Assembly (NCBI RefSeq): GCF_009931115.1
Contig: NZ_CP047491.1
Location: forward strand, 3,547,501-3,611,500
DNA: 64,000 nucleotides
DNA from: Microbulbifer hydrolyticus
Lineage (GTDB): Bacteria > Pseudomonadota > Gammaproteobacteria > Pseudomonadales > Cellvibrionaceae
Direction of reading: 5' to 3'
Positions 9,901 to 19,800 of this stretch are shown in pieces. A program made the translations under genes and the position numbers. The notes under the pieces were generated by a model, which was given only the letters and a program-made list of their open reading frames with translations, was not told the DNA's origin and did not search any database. Positions within the stretch are counted from its first letter, which is position 1. Each line of letters opens with the position of its first letter.

Positions 9901-9949
9901 AGGCGATGGCAGCTACCACTGCACCCGAAAGTTTTTTGCGTTCGAACAT
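6929..9949 (-). CDS. TonB-dependent receptor 1 (oligosaccharide uptake, outer membrane)
   Basis: A 1006-aa receptor from the ATG at 9949, which has GAGGG 9 nt upstream; upstream codons in the open frame have no ribosome-binding site. A Sec signal peptide ends at ...SALAQ. EEVTVTGIRASMDRAMDIKR with the VDAISAEDMGKFPDTNLAES plug motif is typical of proteobacterial carbohydrate-type receptors. The 22-strand barrel region ends with the aromatic C-terminus YQLGASYKF. It heads the receptor-SapC-JmjC-halogenase-LacI run and is preceded by a strong palindromic operator. Import of glucuronoxylan oligomers is inferred from the neighbouring GH67 and GH10 genes. Confidence 0.95.
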   Translation of the reverse strand: MFERKKLSGAVVAAIASMTCASALAQDGALEEVTVTGIRASMDRAMDIKRESTGVVDAISAEDMGKFPDTNLAESLQRITGVSINRVNGEGAEVTVRGFGPDNNMVTLNGRTMPTGTTYGGGSGGDGTTRAEGSRAFNFANLASDNISGVQVYKTSKANVATGGIGATINIDTMRPLDNPGLTANVGVKAVADSTNRYNDDITPEVSGILSFANEDETWGAALALSHQQRDSGYSGVTVNNWNIGVWGQDDLYNQGGVPDADKAEIVNAPQDGQLYARPNDFRYAFSDTQRERLNGQLTLQFKPTEKITATVDYLYADNDIEEHRGEVTNWIQNGSNVARIVFDDSEIATPLSITEAYGGTVDVGYEQQFRSQSNTLDSLGINVEFEVNDSLTLAFDVHDSSMESLPTGPDRSGEVAIGLGSPTVTGKTLDFSGSTPQYSYSTSVPGNALTADNVGSSILRVRGAGSVNDITQAKFDGSFEFDNGRFDFGVETRQMEMNAYQTSGVNQALGNWGIANPGEFPAGMLDAINVASQFEDFNTGDSPVIGFRGDAVELTRYANTLYPDTCLCVSDTNSFKDILKEDTSAVYFQVGLNSELANMPVNFLAGARYETTDVDSQSLVNPIPYLVWENNNDFAPGAAGDQQAWSADASYDNLLPSLDFDIQFTDDLVGRFSYSKSIARAGYSDLKVAPGNFGLDGSTINGAIPTATSSNPGLLPLESNNLDLSVEWYYGDSSYVSLGFFEKRVDNFIGTGQIDETHFGILDQTAGPRVDAAIAELDNLGLATDDTNLYAMVVLMEHPEAITDNPDIFPNGVFEGTNEQLLLLGETEGWDVIPEAGDPEMVFRTSKPINNREAKIHGAELAAQHFFGETGFGIQANYTIVRGDVGFDNLGLPTENQFALTGLSDTANVVLVYENFGLQARLAYNWRDKFLTATNQGSSRNPRYVDTFSQIDMSIGYELTDQISLAFEGINITGEDITQYNRNERMVRYMDDLGARYQLGASYKF

Positions 9950-10052
9950 TTTGGATTTCCCTCTTCGCATTATGCCGCGGCTGACGCTGCTCGACTGGAC
10001 CACTTCGAGAAGGACATGGCGGCTCTTATTGGTTTTGTTGAATTTGTGATCT

Positions 10053-10072
10053 TTATGGTACCGCTACCATAA
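10053..10072. promoter_or_regulatory. LacI-type operator before TonB receptor 1
   Basis: TTATGGTACCGCTACCATAA is a 20-bp palindrome with one mismatched pair, 104 bp upstream of the receptor ATG. It matches the half-site TGGTA-GCG seen before GH67, the xylanase and the GH3/esterase pair. The rest of the 9950-10260 gap shows only AT-rich promoter-like DNA and an 8-bp GC hairpin (10212-10242) beyond the GH67 stop. Confidence 0.75.
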
Positions 10073-10260
10073 TATTGATACGCCTCTAGACTCTGCGAGT
10101 CAAGTGGTTTCTCTCCTATCTATTGAGAAGACGAATGATTGAATGGGATAGTCCCCCCGCCACCGAAAAATTTGCGGTGAGAATCCGCCAAAGCGTGTGA
10201 ATTGGCGGCATCCCCGCTCCTCGGCTTACCCCGTGAGCGGGGTCCGGGGGAGGCAATGCG

Positions 10261-12462
10261 TTAGTGGCCCGGCGCCCAGGGGTATTCCACGGCCTTGTAG
10301 TACTCGAGGGTTTCTGGCGGCGGGGACACGCCTTCGGGGAGCGGCCGCCGGGAGACGGACTGAAAATAGGCGATGGATGCGTCGCGCCACCACTGCGCCT
10401 CGCGCTCCTGCACTGCCAGCAGGCGCGCGGTTTTGTCGAACCTCCCGGCGTCGATCAGCGGCTCAAGAGACCGCCACTGCGTGCGCATCTTGCCGACGGC
10501 CTGCACGCCGCGATCGTAGCGGTGGGCCAGCTCTTCCCAGAGGTCGCGCCCGGAAGGCATGGGGTAATCCCAGGGCAAATGGTGGAACCAGAGCAGCAGG
10601 TCATCTCCCACCGCGCTGCGGCTGGCAAACTGCTTTGCTACCGCGGGGGCGTATTGCGAGACCGCATCGCTACCCTCACTGGTGCGGTCGAAGCCGATAC
10701 CGTTGCGGTCTGCGCGGTGGTAATAGGCGGGGTTCCACTCTGGCCGCGCCAGGTCCGACACCCAGGGGCCGGGGCCGTAGTGGTGCCCGGTGGCCATCAG
10801 GTGGGCAAGCCCCAGGGGAGTCATGTAGTCCACCACCGCCTGGCGCGAGGCCATCATCATCGCCAGTCCGGTTTCGAGTATGCGCGGGTCGCGGCCGAAG
10901 GTTATCTGCAGCCACTCGCGGGCAATGGCCTCCGCCCCCAGCTCCGGATTCCACGCCATGCGCCCGAACACATACCAGTTGGCCTGATTGAATATCGACC
11001 CGGTCCAGTCGCGGGCACTGCCGATATTGGCCACCCCGGCGATACCCGTGAGCCGGTGATTGTGCAGGTTGCCGTCGATGACCTTCGCCACCGTGGAGCC
11101 CGCACCTTTGACAAAAGTATCCGCGCGCAGCACTTCTTCATACATGGGCCCCAGGTAGGCCAGGTGCGAGGCGAAGCCCAGGTATTCTTTGGTGATCTGG
11201 AACTCCATCATCAGCGGCGTTGAGGGCATGGCGCCGAACATGGGATGGAAAGGTTCCCGGGGCTGGAAGTCGATGGGGCCGTTTTTGACCTGCACGATGA
11301 CGTTGTCATCAAACTGGCCATCCAGTGGCACAAAGTCGCTGTAGGCCTGCTTGGCGCGGTCCTCCGGATTGTCCTGCTGGTACACGAAGGCGCGCCACAT
11401 CACCACGCCGCCATGGGGCGCCAGCGATCGTGCCAGCAGGTTTGCCCCTTCTGCGTGGCTGCGCCCGTAATCCTGTGGGCCCGGCTGCCCCTCGGAATTG
11501 GCCTTCACCAGAAAGCCGCCGAAATCCGGAATCACCCGATAAATTTCATCCGCCTTGTCCTTCCACCAGCGCTGCACCTTCGGGTTTTTCGGATCCGCAG
11601 TATCGAGCCCGCCGATTTCCACCGGCGCACTGAAGCGTGCGGACAGGTACACGCGGATACCGTAAGGGCGAAACACATCCGCGAGAGCCGCCGCTTTGGC
11701 GAGGTAGCGCGGGGTGAGACTGTCGGCACTGGCGTTGACGTTGTTCAGCACCGTGCCATTGATGCCGAGGGTCGCGTTGGCGCGGGCGTAATCGGTGTAA
11801 CGGGGATCGAGCAGGTCCGGCAGGTTCCACCAGTCCCAGATGGACTGACCGGCATAGCCGCGCTCCACCGTGCGGTCGAGATTGTCCCAGTGATTGAGCA
11901 GGCGCAGACCGATGCGCGGCTGGGAGGCGATGTCTACATCGGCAAGCGGTGTGTTCGTCTGCAGCAGGCGCAACAGGTGGAAGCTGCCGTAAAGCAGGCC
12001 GCGCTCCGTGTTGGCCGCGACCACGGTACCTTTGTGGCCGTCCAGGGTCGCGGAGCGGATCAGGTAGCCCTCGTCACCCAGGTCTCGCAGGGGAAGTCCT
12101 GCCCCGCGGATTGCCCGGGACGTCTGCGGGGTGGCCACCAGCACAAAACCATCGCCCTCTATCCGCTCGCGTAGTTCCGGCGCGCTTGCCAACAACCCGC
12201 CTACGCCGCGCACCAGCTCGCGCTCGATGGCCTGCAAGGTTTGCGAGCGCTCACGCTCGGGGATGACCAGCTGCCGGAGCTGTGGACGGTAACGCTCGCG
12301 GGTATCCGCTTCCAGTGGCGGGTAGCGCAGCCACAGGTCGTAGCCATCTTCGGCGTTTACCGGCACTGATATCAGTGCGGCAGCCATCAGCAGCAAGCCC
12401 AGCAAAGAGGCCAGAAACAGGGTCGGGGATTTGCCGATCACATCGCTTTTCATGGTTTTCAC
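10261..12462 (-). CDS. GH67 alpha-glucuronidase
   Basis: A 733-aa GH67 enzyme that removes 4-O-methyl-D-glucuronic acid from the non-reducing end of xylo-oligosaccharides. The N-terminus (LFLASLLGLLLMAAALISVP...VNA) is a signal peptide or anchor, so it is probably periplasmic or membrane-attached. Conserved family blocks are RLLNHWDNLDRTVERGYAG (187-205), GFLVKANSEGQPGPQDYG with E324 as candidate acid, and LDGQFDDNVIVQVKNGPIDF followed by REPF (E403), carrying the candidate base carboxylates. It is divergent from the mannonate-dehydratase-like gene and shares its operator region. The released glucuronate could feed that branch. Confidence 0.96.
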   Translation of the reverse strand: MKTMKSDVIGKSPTLFLASLLGLLLMAAALISVPVNAEDGYDLWLRYPPLEADTRERYRPQLRQLVIPERERSQTLQAIERELVRGVGGLLASAPELRERIEGDGFVLVATPQTSRAIRGAGLPLRDLGDEGYLIRSATLDGHKGTVVAANTERGLLYGSFHLLRLLQTNTPLADVDIASQPRIGLRLLNHWDNLDRTVERGYAGQSIWDWWNLPDLLDPRYTDYARANATLGINGTVLNNVNASADSLTPRYLAKAAALADVFRPYGIRVYLSARFSAPVEIGGLDTADPKNPKVQRWWKDKADEIYRVIPDFGGFLVKANSEGQPGPQDYGRSHAEGANLLARSLAPHGGVVMWRAFVYQQDNPEDRAKQAYSDFVPLDGQFDDNVIVQVKNGPIDFQPREPFHPMFGAMPSTPLMMEFQITKEYLGFASHLAYLGPMYEEVLRADTFVKGAGSTVAKVIDGNLHNHRLTGIAGVANIGSARDWTGSIFNQANWYVFGRMAWNPELGAEAIAREWLQITFGRDPRILETGLAMMMASRQAVVDYMTPLGLAHLMATGHHYGPGPWVSDLARPEWNPAYYHRADRNGIGFDRTSEGSDAVSQYAPAVAKQFASRSAVGDDLLLWFHHLPWDYPMPSGRDLWEELAHRYDRGVQAVGKMRTQWRSLEPLIDAGRFDKTARLLAVQEREAQWWRDASIAYFQSVSRRPLPEGVSPPPETLEYYKAVEYPWAPGH

Positions 12463-12523
12463 TCGATGTTTTTATTATTCCGCGGTCGCCACCTCTTCCT
12501 AATGAGGGTGGTGCAAGGCTAAA

Positions 12524-12539
12524 ATGGTAGCGCTATCAT
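12524..12539. promoter_or_regulatory. LacI-type operator between GH67 and the ManD-like gene
   Basis: ATGGTAGCGCTATCAT is a 16-bp palindrome with a single mismatch. It is 62 bp upstream of the GH67 ATG and 91 bp upstream of the divergent ManD-like ATG, so one site could control both. Confidence 0.72.
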
Positions 12540-12629
12540 AACTACGATAACACAGAATTTCACCTTGAGCGCTAGTTGAAACAACATCCAGCTACGCATG
12601 CTCTATCGCGGCTCTATAGGGAAAACGGC

Positions 12630-13841
12630 ATGCTGAAAATACAATCCGCCCGGGTCATTACCACCTGCCCCGGACGCAACTTCATCACCCTGCAAATCGA
12701 AACGGAAGATGGCACCCGCGGGCTCGGCGATGCGACCCTCAATGGCCGCGAGCTGGCGGTGGCCAGCTATCTCGAAGAGCACATCATCCCCTGCCTGATC
12801 GGGCGCGATGCACACCAGATCGAAGATATCTGGCAGTACCTCTACAAGGGGGCTTACTGGCGCCGGGGCCCTGTCACCATGTCGGCGATTGCCGCGGTGG
12901 ACATGGCGCTGTGGGATATCAAGGGCAAGGTCGCCGGCCTGCCGCTGTATCAGTTGCTCGGTGGCGCCTGTCGCAAAGGCAATATGGTGTACGCCCATGC
13001 CAATGGCGAAAGCATTGAAGAGACCATTGCCGAGGCAAAGAGATATATCGAGCAGGGCTATCGCGCGGTGCGCCTGCAGTGCGGCGTACCGGGGCTGAAT
13101 TCCACCTACGGTGTGAGTAAAGACAAGGAGCGCTACGAGCCGGCGGACTCAGACCTGCCCTCGGAAAATACATGGTCGACGGAAAAATACCTGCGCGTTG
13201 TGCCGGAGCTGTTCGCCGCCGCGCGCGAGGAACTGGGCTGGGATATTCACCTGCTGCACGACGCCCACCACCGCATGACACCTATTGAGGCCGCGCGACT
13301 GGCCAAGGACCTGGAACCCTACCGCCTGTTCTGGCTTGAAGATGCGGTGCCGGCAGAAAACCAGGCCAACTTCCGCCTGATTCGCCAGCACAGCACAACG
13401 CCGCTGGCGGTGGGCGAAGTGTTCAACAGTATCTGGGACTGCAAGCAGTTGATCGAGGAACAACTGATCGACTATATCCGCGCGACGGTAGTACACGCCG
13501 GCGGCATCACCCACCTGCGCCGCATTGCCAACCTTGCCGCACTCTACAATGTGCGCACCGGCTGCCACGGTGCCACCGACCTGTCACCGGTCACCATGGC
13601 CGCGGCGCTGCATTTCGGTCTGTCGATTCCGAATTTCGGTATTCAGGAATATATGCACCACACGGATGAGACCAACGCGGTATTCCCCCACGGATACTCG
13701 TTTAGCGACGGCTACCTGCGCCCGGGAGATCAACCGGGGCTGGGAGTGGAAATCGACGAGGAAATGGCAAAGGATTTCCCCTACCAGCGCGCGTACCTGC
13801 CGATCAACCGGCTGGAAGACGGCGGCATGCACGACTGGTGA
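12630..13841 (+). CDS. D-mannonate dehydratase-family (enolase superfamily)
   Basis: A 403-aa enolase-superfamily protein of the ManD type. I start at ATG 12630 ([20 protein letters not shown]) because AGGG lies 8 nt upstream and the size then matches the family. Metal and catalytic regions are [26 protein letters not shown] and [20 protein letters not shown] and [15 protein letters not shown] follow. ManD dehydrates D-mannonate to 2-keto-3-deoxy-D-gluconate in glucuronate catabolism, which fits the divergent GH67 gene. Some family members have low activity or prefer gluconate, so the exact substrate is inferred. The protein is cytoplasmic. Confidence 0.9.
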   Translation: MLKIQSARVITTCPGRNFITLQIETEDGTRGLGDATLNGRELAVASYLEEHIIPCLIGRDAHQIEDIWQYLYKGAYWRRGPVTMSAIAAVDMALWDIKGKVAGLPLYQLLGGACRKGNMVYAHANGESIEETIAEAKRYIEQGYRAVRLQCGVPGLNSTYGVSKDKERYEPADSDLPSENTWSTEKYLRVVPELFAAAREELGWDIHLLHDAHHRMTPIEAARLAKDLEPYRLFWLEDAVPAENQANFRLIRQHSTTPLAVGEVFNSIWDCKQLIEEQLIDYIRATVVHAGGITHLRRIANLAALYNVRTGCHGATDLSPVTMAAALHFGLSIPNFGIQEYMHHTDETNAVFPHGYSFSDGYLRPGDQPGLGVEIDEEMAKDFPYQRAYLPINRLEDGGMHDW

Positions 13842-13860
13842 TCGGGCACATCCGCCCACA

Positions 13861-13892
13861 AAAAAAGCCAGCGGAAGTCCGCTGGCTTTTTT
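13861..13892. terminator. Bidirectional intrinsic terminator
   Basis: A 14-bp perfect stem AAAAAAGCCAGCGG/CCGCTGGCTTTTTT lies between the convergent ManD-like and LPMO genes, with T-runs in both directions. Confidence 0.92.
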
Positions 13893-13920
13893 GTATTTGC
13901 CGGTTGCTTAACACGGGAAT

Positions 13921-15084
13921 TTACTCACACACATTCCCGGTAACCTCCGGCACTTCGGCGCTGCTGCCGCCTTTGTTGCCCTGCATACCAAAGCTCACCG
14001 TCTGGCCGGCACCAATGGTGTCGTTCCAGCCCATACTGCTGGCTGTGAACGGACCCATGCCATTGACCACGGCATTCCAGGTATTCACCAGCGAGGTACC
14101 ATCGGTATAACCCCACTCTACCTGCCAGCCGCTGACCGGTTCGCTGCCGGTATTGGTCAGGCGCACTTCCGCGGTGAAGCCATTGTTCCACTCATTGGAA
14201 ACCACATAATCACAGGCAACTCCGCTACCGGCACTGCCCCCGGAGCTGGAGCTGGAACTGGTGCCTCCGCTGGACGAACTGCCACTGGACGACGAGCCGC
14301 CGGAAGAACTACTGGACGAGGAACTGCTCGACGATGAACTGCTGGATGAAGACGAACTGCTGGAAGACGACGAGGAAGAGCCTCCGCCAGAACCGCCACC
14401 GTCAAACGCCACATCCACACAGCCGTGGAAGCGCTCCCAGGTAAAGTAGTTACGGCCCCATTCACCGTAGATGATATGTCGCCCTTCCCGCTCCGGCACT
14501 TCACAAGTGGTGTGGAACAGGTTGCTTGCCTTTTCCGCGACGATGTTCGGGTTGGCGGCGGGATTGGCGTCATCGTATTTCAGTACACAAAAAGCGTCTT
14601 CTTCGAAGTCGTCCCAGGTCAGGGTACCACCCACCTGGTAATCGAAATCCGCTTTGGTAATCCAGTAGCGGAATTCCTCGGTGTCATCCCAGTGCGGCCC
14701 CCAGCTGATATTCCAGCTGAAGGTCTGGGTGCCGGCGCTCATGGTGCTGGTGGGCCAGTCGAGCTGGTAATCCCAGGGCGTAGGGCCGCCGTTCCAGGTT
14801 TCACTGTCAAAACCACAGACATTGGTGCTTTCCGCCTGCGCGCGCCCCTGAGCGTGGGTGAGCACACTCATGAACTGGTAGCTACCACTGAAATCCTTTT
14901 GCGCTGCCTCGATACATGCGGGAGTGGTGGCCTGATCCGGCTTTTCGTTGAGGCCACAATGGGCATTGCGCGATGGCGGCTCCACAATCAGACCGTGACC
15001 AAAGGCCACGCCCGCCACCAGAGCCAGCCCGACTACGCCCAGGCCATTTTTCAATAGTCGTTTATTCCACACACGGTTTCTCAT
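13921..15084 (-). CDS. AA10 lytic polysaccharide monooxygenase with CBM2
   Basis: A 387-aa secreted copper enzyme. The signal peptide ends AFG before H30 (HGLIVEPPSRNAHCG). H30 and H131 (SWGPHWDD) form the expected histidine brace. The AA10 domain runs to about residue 228. A Gly/Ser linker of about 55 residues, mostly serine, leads to a CBM2 (CDYVVSNEWNNGFTAEVRLT to the C-terminus, with W-rich GWQVEW). AA10 enzymes oxidatively cleave chitin or cellulose. CBM2 and the plant-polymer neighbourhood favour cellulose or xylan-coated cellulose, but regioselectivity cannot be read. The poly-Ser linker is characteristic of Cellvibrio-type secreted hydrolases. Confidence 0.95.
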   Translation of the reverse strand: MRNRVWNKRLLKNGLGVVGLALVAGVAFGHGLIVEPPSRNAHCGLNEKPDQATTPACIEAAQKDFSGSYQFMSVLTHAQGRAQAESTNVCGFDSETWNGGPTPWDYQLDWPTSTMSAGTQTFSWNISWGPHWDDTEEFRYWITKADFDYQVGGTLTWDDFEEDAFCVLKYDDANPAANPNIVAEKASNLFHTTCEVPEREGRHIIYGEWGRNYFTWERFHGCVDVAFDGGGSGGGSSSSSSSSSSSSSSSSSSSSSSSSSSGGSSSSGSSSSGGTSSSSSSGGSAGSGVACDYVVSNEWNNGFTAEVRLTNTGSEPVSGWQVEWGYTDGTSLVNTWNAVVNGMGPFTASSMGWNDTIGAGQTVSFGMQGNKGGSSAEVPEVTGNVCE

Positions 15085-15214
15085 CGTCGCTGTCCTCTTT
15101 TTCTACGTTTTATGGGTTTACTGCTGAGGAAGTGACGGGTGGGCTTTTTACTTGGGCCCCACGAGACTGCGACAAGTTGTCACAGTGTGGATACCATCAA
15201 ACTAAACGGGTGAA

Positions 15215-16711
15215 TCAGGCGCAGTGGCCGGCGATAAATTCCCGGTGTGAAGGCATGGCGGCGACAGAGCGCTCGACCACGGATTTGATCTCGCGCATAC
15301 GCCCCGCAAACATCTCCTGCGGCATGGCATCCACCAGTGGGTGGTAGCCGCGCGGGATTATTCCCTGCCCCAGCATTACCTCCATCCAGCTCAGCTCGTT
15401 GAACAGTTCGTTGTTGGCGCGGACGATGCGGCCATTTGCGCGGAAATGATCGAGTTTCTGTTGCAGGGTATCGGGAACATCCATGGTACGGCAGTAATTC
15501 CAGAAATCACTGTCGTCGCGCTCGGTGGCACAGTAGTGGAGAATCAGGAAATCGCGGATGCGGTCCATCTCGAAATGGGTCTGGCGGTTGTACTCGTCGA
15601 TGTCGACCGGGTCAAAATCGCGGGTGGGGAACAGGCTGAGCAATCGCGCAATGGCAGACTGCACCAGGTGAATGCTGGTGGATTCCAGCGGCTCCATAAA
15701 ACCGCTGGCGAGGCCGAGGGCCACACAGTTTTTGTGCCAGAACGCATTGCGCTTGCCGGTGGTAAAGCGCAACAATTTTGGGTCGGCCAAAGGCTTGCCG
15801 TCGAGATTATTCAGCAGTATTTCGCGCGCGTCGTCTTCGTCCATAAAGCGGCTACTGAATACGTGGCCGTTGCCGATGCGGTGCTGCAGCGGAATACGCC
15901 ACTGCCAACCCGCCGGACGGGCCGTGGAGCGTGTATAGGGGAGCGGGTGTTCATCGCCCTCACAGGGCACCGCCCAGGCGCGGTCGCAGGGCAGCCAGTG
16001 ACGCCAGTCTTCATAACCGACCCCCAGGGCTTCACCAATCAGCAAGCCGCGGAAACCGGAGCAGTCGATAAACAGGTCGCCTTCAACCGCCCTTCCGTCT
16101 TCCAGTTTTACCGACTCGATAAAGCCGCTATTTTTTTCCAGCGCGGTCTGCACCACTACCCCTTCGGTGCGAATAACGCCACGCTGCTCCGCGTACTCCC
16201 GCAAAAACTGCGCGTAGAGACCGGCATCAAAATGGAACGCATAGGTGATATTGGAGAGCGGCGAATTGCCGGCGTTGATCGAGCGCATAAAGCGCCCCTC
16301 CAGTGCCGCCAGTGCGGTGAGGGTGTACTCGCCGATATCCTGACTACCTCCGGCGAGATGCTCTTTCAGCCAGTAGTGGTAAAACGGAATGCCCTCCATA
16401 TCCTTGCCTACTTCACCGAAGGCGTGGATATAGGAATCGCCCTTCTTGCCCCAGTCCACAAACTGGATACCGAGCTTGAAGGTACCACGGGTGTTGCGCA
16501 GGAACTCGTCTTCATCGAGACCGAGCATCTTGTTGAACACCTGAATCTGCGGGATGGTCGCCTCACCGACACCGACGGTGCCAATTGCTTCCGATTCCAC
16601 CAGTTCTATGTGCGCGCTGCCTTTCAGCACTTTGGACAGCGCCGCCGCGGCCATCCAACCAGCGGTGCCGCCACCGACAATCACGATCTTGCGAATATTA
16701 TTATTGTGCAT
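15215..16711 (-). CDS. Tryptophan-halogenase-family FAD protein (copy 2)
   Basis: A 498-aa paralogue of the protein encoded at 3440-4975. It has GGGTAGW at 13-19, VGVGEATIP (47-55), K79 in TFKLGIQFVDWG, the same number as the catalytic lysine of PrnA, and W-Q-W-R-I-P in GWQWRIPLQ. Key halogenase residues are thus retained. It lies downstream of TonB receptor 2 after an intrinsic terminator, and unlike copy 1 has no SapC or JmjC partner. The ribosome-binding site is weak (GGAC). The function in polysaccharide loci is unknown, and the substrate may not be free tryptophan. Confidence 0.92.
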   Translation of the reverse strand: MHNNNIRKIVIVGGGTAGWMAAAALSKVLKGSAHIELVESEAIGTVGVGEATIPQIQVFNKMLGLDEDEFLRNTRGTFKLGIQFVDWGKKGDSYIHAFGEVGKDMEGIPFYHYWLKEHLAGGSQDIGEYTLTALAALEGRFMRSINAGNSPLSNITYAFHFDAGLYAQFLREYAEQRGVIRTEGVVVQTALEKNSGFIESVKLEDGRAVEGDLFIDCSGFRGLLIGEALGVGYEDWRHWLPCDRAWAVPCEGDEHPLPYTRSTARPAGWQWRIPLQHRIGNGHVFSSRFMDEDDAREILLNNLDGKPLADPKLLRFTTGKRNAFWHKNCVALGLASGFMEPLESTSIHLVQSAIARLLSLFPTRDFDPVDIDEYNRQTHFEMDRIRDFLILHYCATERDDSDFWNYCRTMDVPDTLQQKLDHFRANGRIVRANNELFNELSWMEVMLGQGIIPRGYHPLVDAMPQEMFAGRMREIKSVVERSVAAMPSHREFIAGHCA

Positions 16712-16782
16712 GGGCCGTCCGTTTTTACTTCGCGCTTTCGCTCAAACTTACCGCCCGCGTAACAAAACATCAAACAAAAACG

Positions 16783-16815
16783 CAATAAAAAAAGGCGCAC
16801 TGCGAACAGTGCGCC
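16783..16815 (-). terminator. Intrinsic terminator after TonB receptor 2
   Basis: A 9-bp stem GGCGCACTG/CAGTGCGCC with a UUCG-type loop read leftward, followed by a T-rich tail. It separates the receptor from halogenase copy 2, the same layout as receptor 1 and SapC. Confidence 0.88.
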
Positions 16816-16872
16816 GACGAGAAAGCACAACAATATCCTGTGAGAGGAAGGCGTGCAAAAGGTGATATTTAA

Positions 16873-19800
16873 TTAAAAGTTCGCGCGTACAATCAGTGCA
16901 TAACGTCGGTCCTGAATGAACCAGGAACGTCCGGCTTGGGTACCCTGGTTGTCCAACTGCATGATGGTTTCCGTCTGGGTATCCAGCAGGTTGGAGGCCT
17001 GCAATCCCACGGTTACCCCGTTGTCGAAGTTATAGAACACGGAACCGTCCATATACCCGGCATCGTCATTGAAGATCGGATATTTACTGATGGTATCGCG
17101 GGTAGTCAGCAGATACTTCGAACGCCAGTTGTACGCGAGGCGCGCGGACCAGGGCCCTTTCTCGTACATACCCACCACATTGAACGTATGCTCGGAAACA
17201 CCGCGCAGTGGCAGCAGGGAAATATCCGGCAGCGGATAGCGGTCAAAGGCCTCCTCTTCTCCAGTAGTAGGCTCCCCAGCCCCCTCAACACCACTGTTGC
17301 TGAGGCCGGAATCAATCCAGGTGTAGTTCAGCTGCAGACCAACCCCATCAAACGGCGCCGGCAGGAAATCGTAGAACTGCTGATAGGCCAACTCCACGCC
17401 CTGCATAAATCCGTCACCGCCGTTGACGGTGGATTCGAAGTCCACGGTCTGCACCTGGCCGGTTTGCGGGTTGGCGAAGTCGCGTGGGAAAGCACCCTTG
17501 ATAAAGGTATCGCTCAGGTCCTTGTAGAACAGCGAGGTGGTGAACGAGCCTACATCGGCAAAGTACCACTCCACAGAGGCGTCGTACTGAATAGACTCCA
17601 TCGGCCACAGGTAGGGGTTGCCGCCGGAACCGGTCCAGTCTACCGGCGCCACCGACACGATATTGGTACCGGTATCTTCCGTTTCTTCACCGTCCACCGG
17701 AGGCTCGACCGGGCCATCTTCACGTACCACACCCAACTGGCGGGCACCGATCACAGCCTGGTTTTTTACTTCCGACATATCCGGCAGGGCAATCGCCTTG
17801 GAAACCGCAAAGCGGGCCAGCAGATCTTCGCGCAGCTCCAGTTTCAGGTTGACGCTCGGCAGTACGGTACTGTATTTGCTCCACGCTTCTTCGGTGCTGA
17901 AGGCGTCATTACCAAAGGCCTTTTCTTCCGGTGTCAGCCAGTTGTTGGCATCGCGGGCATAGGCCATGGCCTCTCTCTCGGTGGCGAAGCGCTCATCCAG
18001 AACCGCCTGGGTAGCCCACTCTTCAATGGAGTCGTAGTCATTCAGCACCACCGGCGCGCCATCCGGATACGGCAGGCCGACAAAGTCCGGATACTGCACC
18101 GAGCCCAGCGCCTCGCGCTCCAGCTCTACATAACGCAGGCCGACATTACCGGAAAAACGCAGCGCGGTTTCATCGGAACCGAAGTCCAGACGGACATAGG
18201 CGGCACGATTGGTCTCGGTGGTGTCAAACACTTCCGGTGCCTGGAATATACCCTTGGCGATAATGTCGTCGCGGGTCGGGTAGGGTTCCCAGGGATCGCC
18301 GTCGGAGGAAATAAACAAGTCGCGGTTACCCTGGATCACGCCTTTCACATAATCCGCATCCGGGAACAGGAATCCGCCGCCGGGCACACTGAGTACACCG
18401 CCGCGATGGAAGTCGCTGAAGTTGACGTATTCGTAGGGCTGGTTGGCCACTTCCGGATCATTGAGGTAGTACGGCGTATTCCACTCCGCGCCGATGGTGC
18501 CCCAGTTATAGGAAGTGATGCGCACCGTCTGATCCCGCTGCGCCATGCGCGCACCGAACTTGGCCGCGCGCAGCAGACCCAGAGGCTCTTCACTGAAGTA
18601 GTAGGTGCCGTCAAAGCGCCCGGCGATGGACTCGCCCTCGGAGCGCTCGTAGTGGTCCATGGCGGAGCGCCACCAGTAATTCTGCGGATCTTTAAACCAG
18701 TTGGGGTCACTGCTGCCGTCATAGGGCTGATTTGGATCGCCCACCACCAGGGTGGGGGTATCCCCGCTGGCGTCATAGGTCTGGGACATCCACTGGCCGA
18801 GAGCAACCTGCAGATCGTCATCCTGGGTTTCTGCCTGGATATACTGCAGGTCGAAGCTGTACTCCCAGTTTTCATTGGGCGTAAGCTGCAGGTTGAAGGC
18901 GACATCGTCCACCACAGTGTGGGTATCCTTGACCCGGGTGTCGGTCTGGAACTTGGAGCCGTACTGATCACCACCCGGGGCATAGCCACCGCGCCAGCCG
19001 GCCTCGGTCACCATGGAACCCTGCTCGAAGACACCGTCATCGTCGAAGGAGAACTCCGTACCAGCCAGCGGGCCGACGGTGCGCGCCGCATCGTAGGAGT
19101 CACCCTGGTATTTCACCGCATTCTCGGCCCAAGACAGGCGAGAGTCCGAGCGCATGAACTGCGCGGTTGCCAGAATCGTTTCGTCGGCACTGGCCCACTG
19201 GAAGGCGCCTGCATAGCCTTTGCGCTCGCGGTCGTCGCTTTTCTGGAAGAAGTTGGACGCATTCGGCAACCAGACGGTGTCGAAGCCTTCCGCTCCGGCA
19301 ATGCCTTCGGCGTCGAAATTGAGGTAGGTGTCGGACTGGATGCCGTGAGACGTGCCTTGCAACTCGGAGTGGGCCACGTTGAACAGCACACCGAACTCAC
19401 CGGCTTCTGTCGTCCAGCGGTCGCTGTAAAGCGCGGACACGCTGGGCGTGCTTTTTTCATCCAGGTCACCCTGGGAGTAGTCGGCCGAGACTGAAAAGGT
19501 CTGCTCCGGGCTGTCGAAGGGTTTACGGGTACGCAGGCTGACGGTACCGCCGATACCACCCTCGATCATGTCCGCAGACTGGTTTTTGTAAACATCCACA
19601 CCACCCATCAGCTCCGGCGGTACATCCTGGAAGGACAGCCCGCGGCCTGAATTGGCAGTAAAGGAATCGCGCCCATTGAATTCGGAGCGGGTTGCGGTCA
19701 TACCCCGGATAACGGCACCGGAGCCCTCGACACCGAAGTGGTCCGGGTCATCGGCGCCGGAGAAGCGCTCGATCGACACCCCGGGCATCCGCTGCATCGC

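Noticed and set aside
3440..16711. Halogenated natural-product gene cluster
   Set aside because: Only the two halogenase-like genes are present; no synthase, prenyltransferase or export genes, and the neighbours are xylan enzymes.
16936..19494. 852-codon open frame on the plus strand over TonB receptor 2
   Set aside because: Antisense shadow; the receptor on the other strand is unambiguous.
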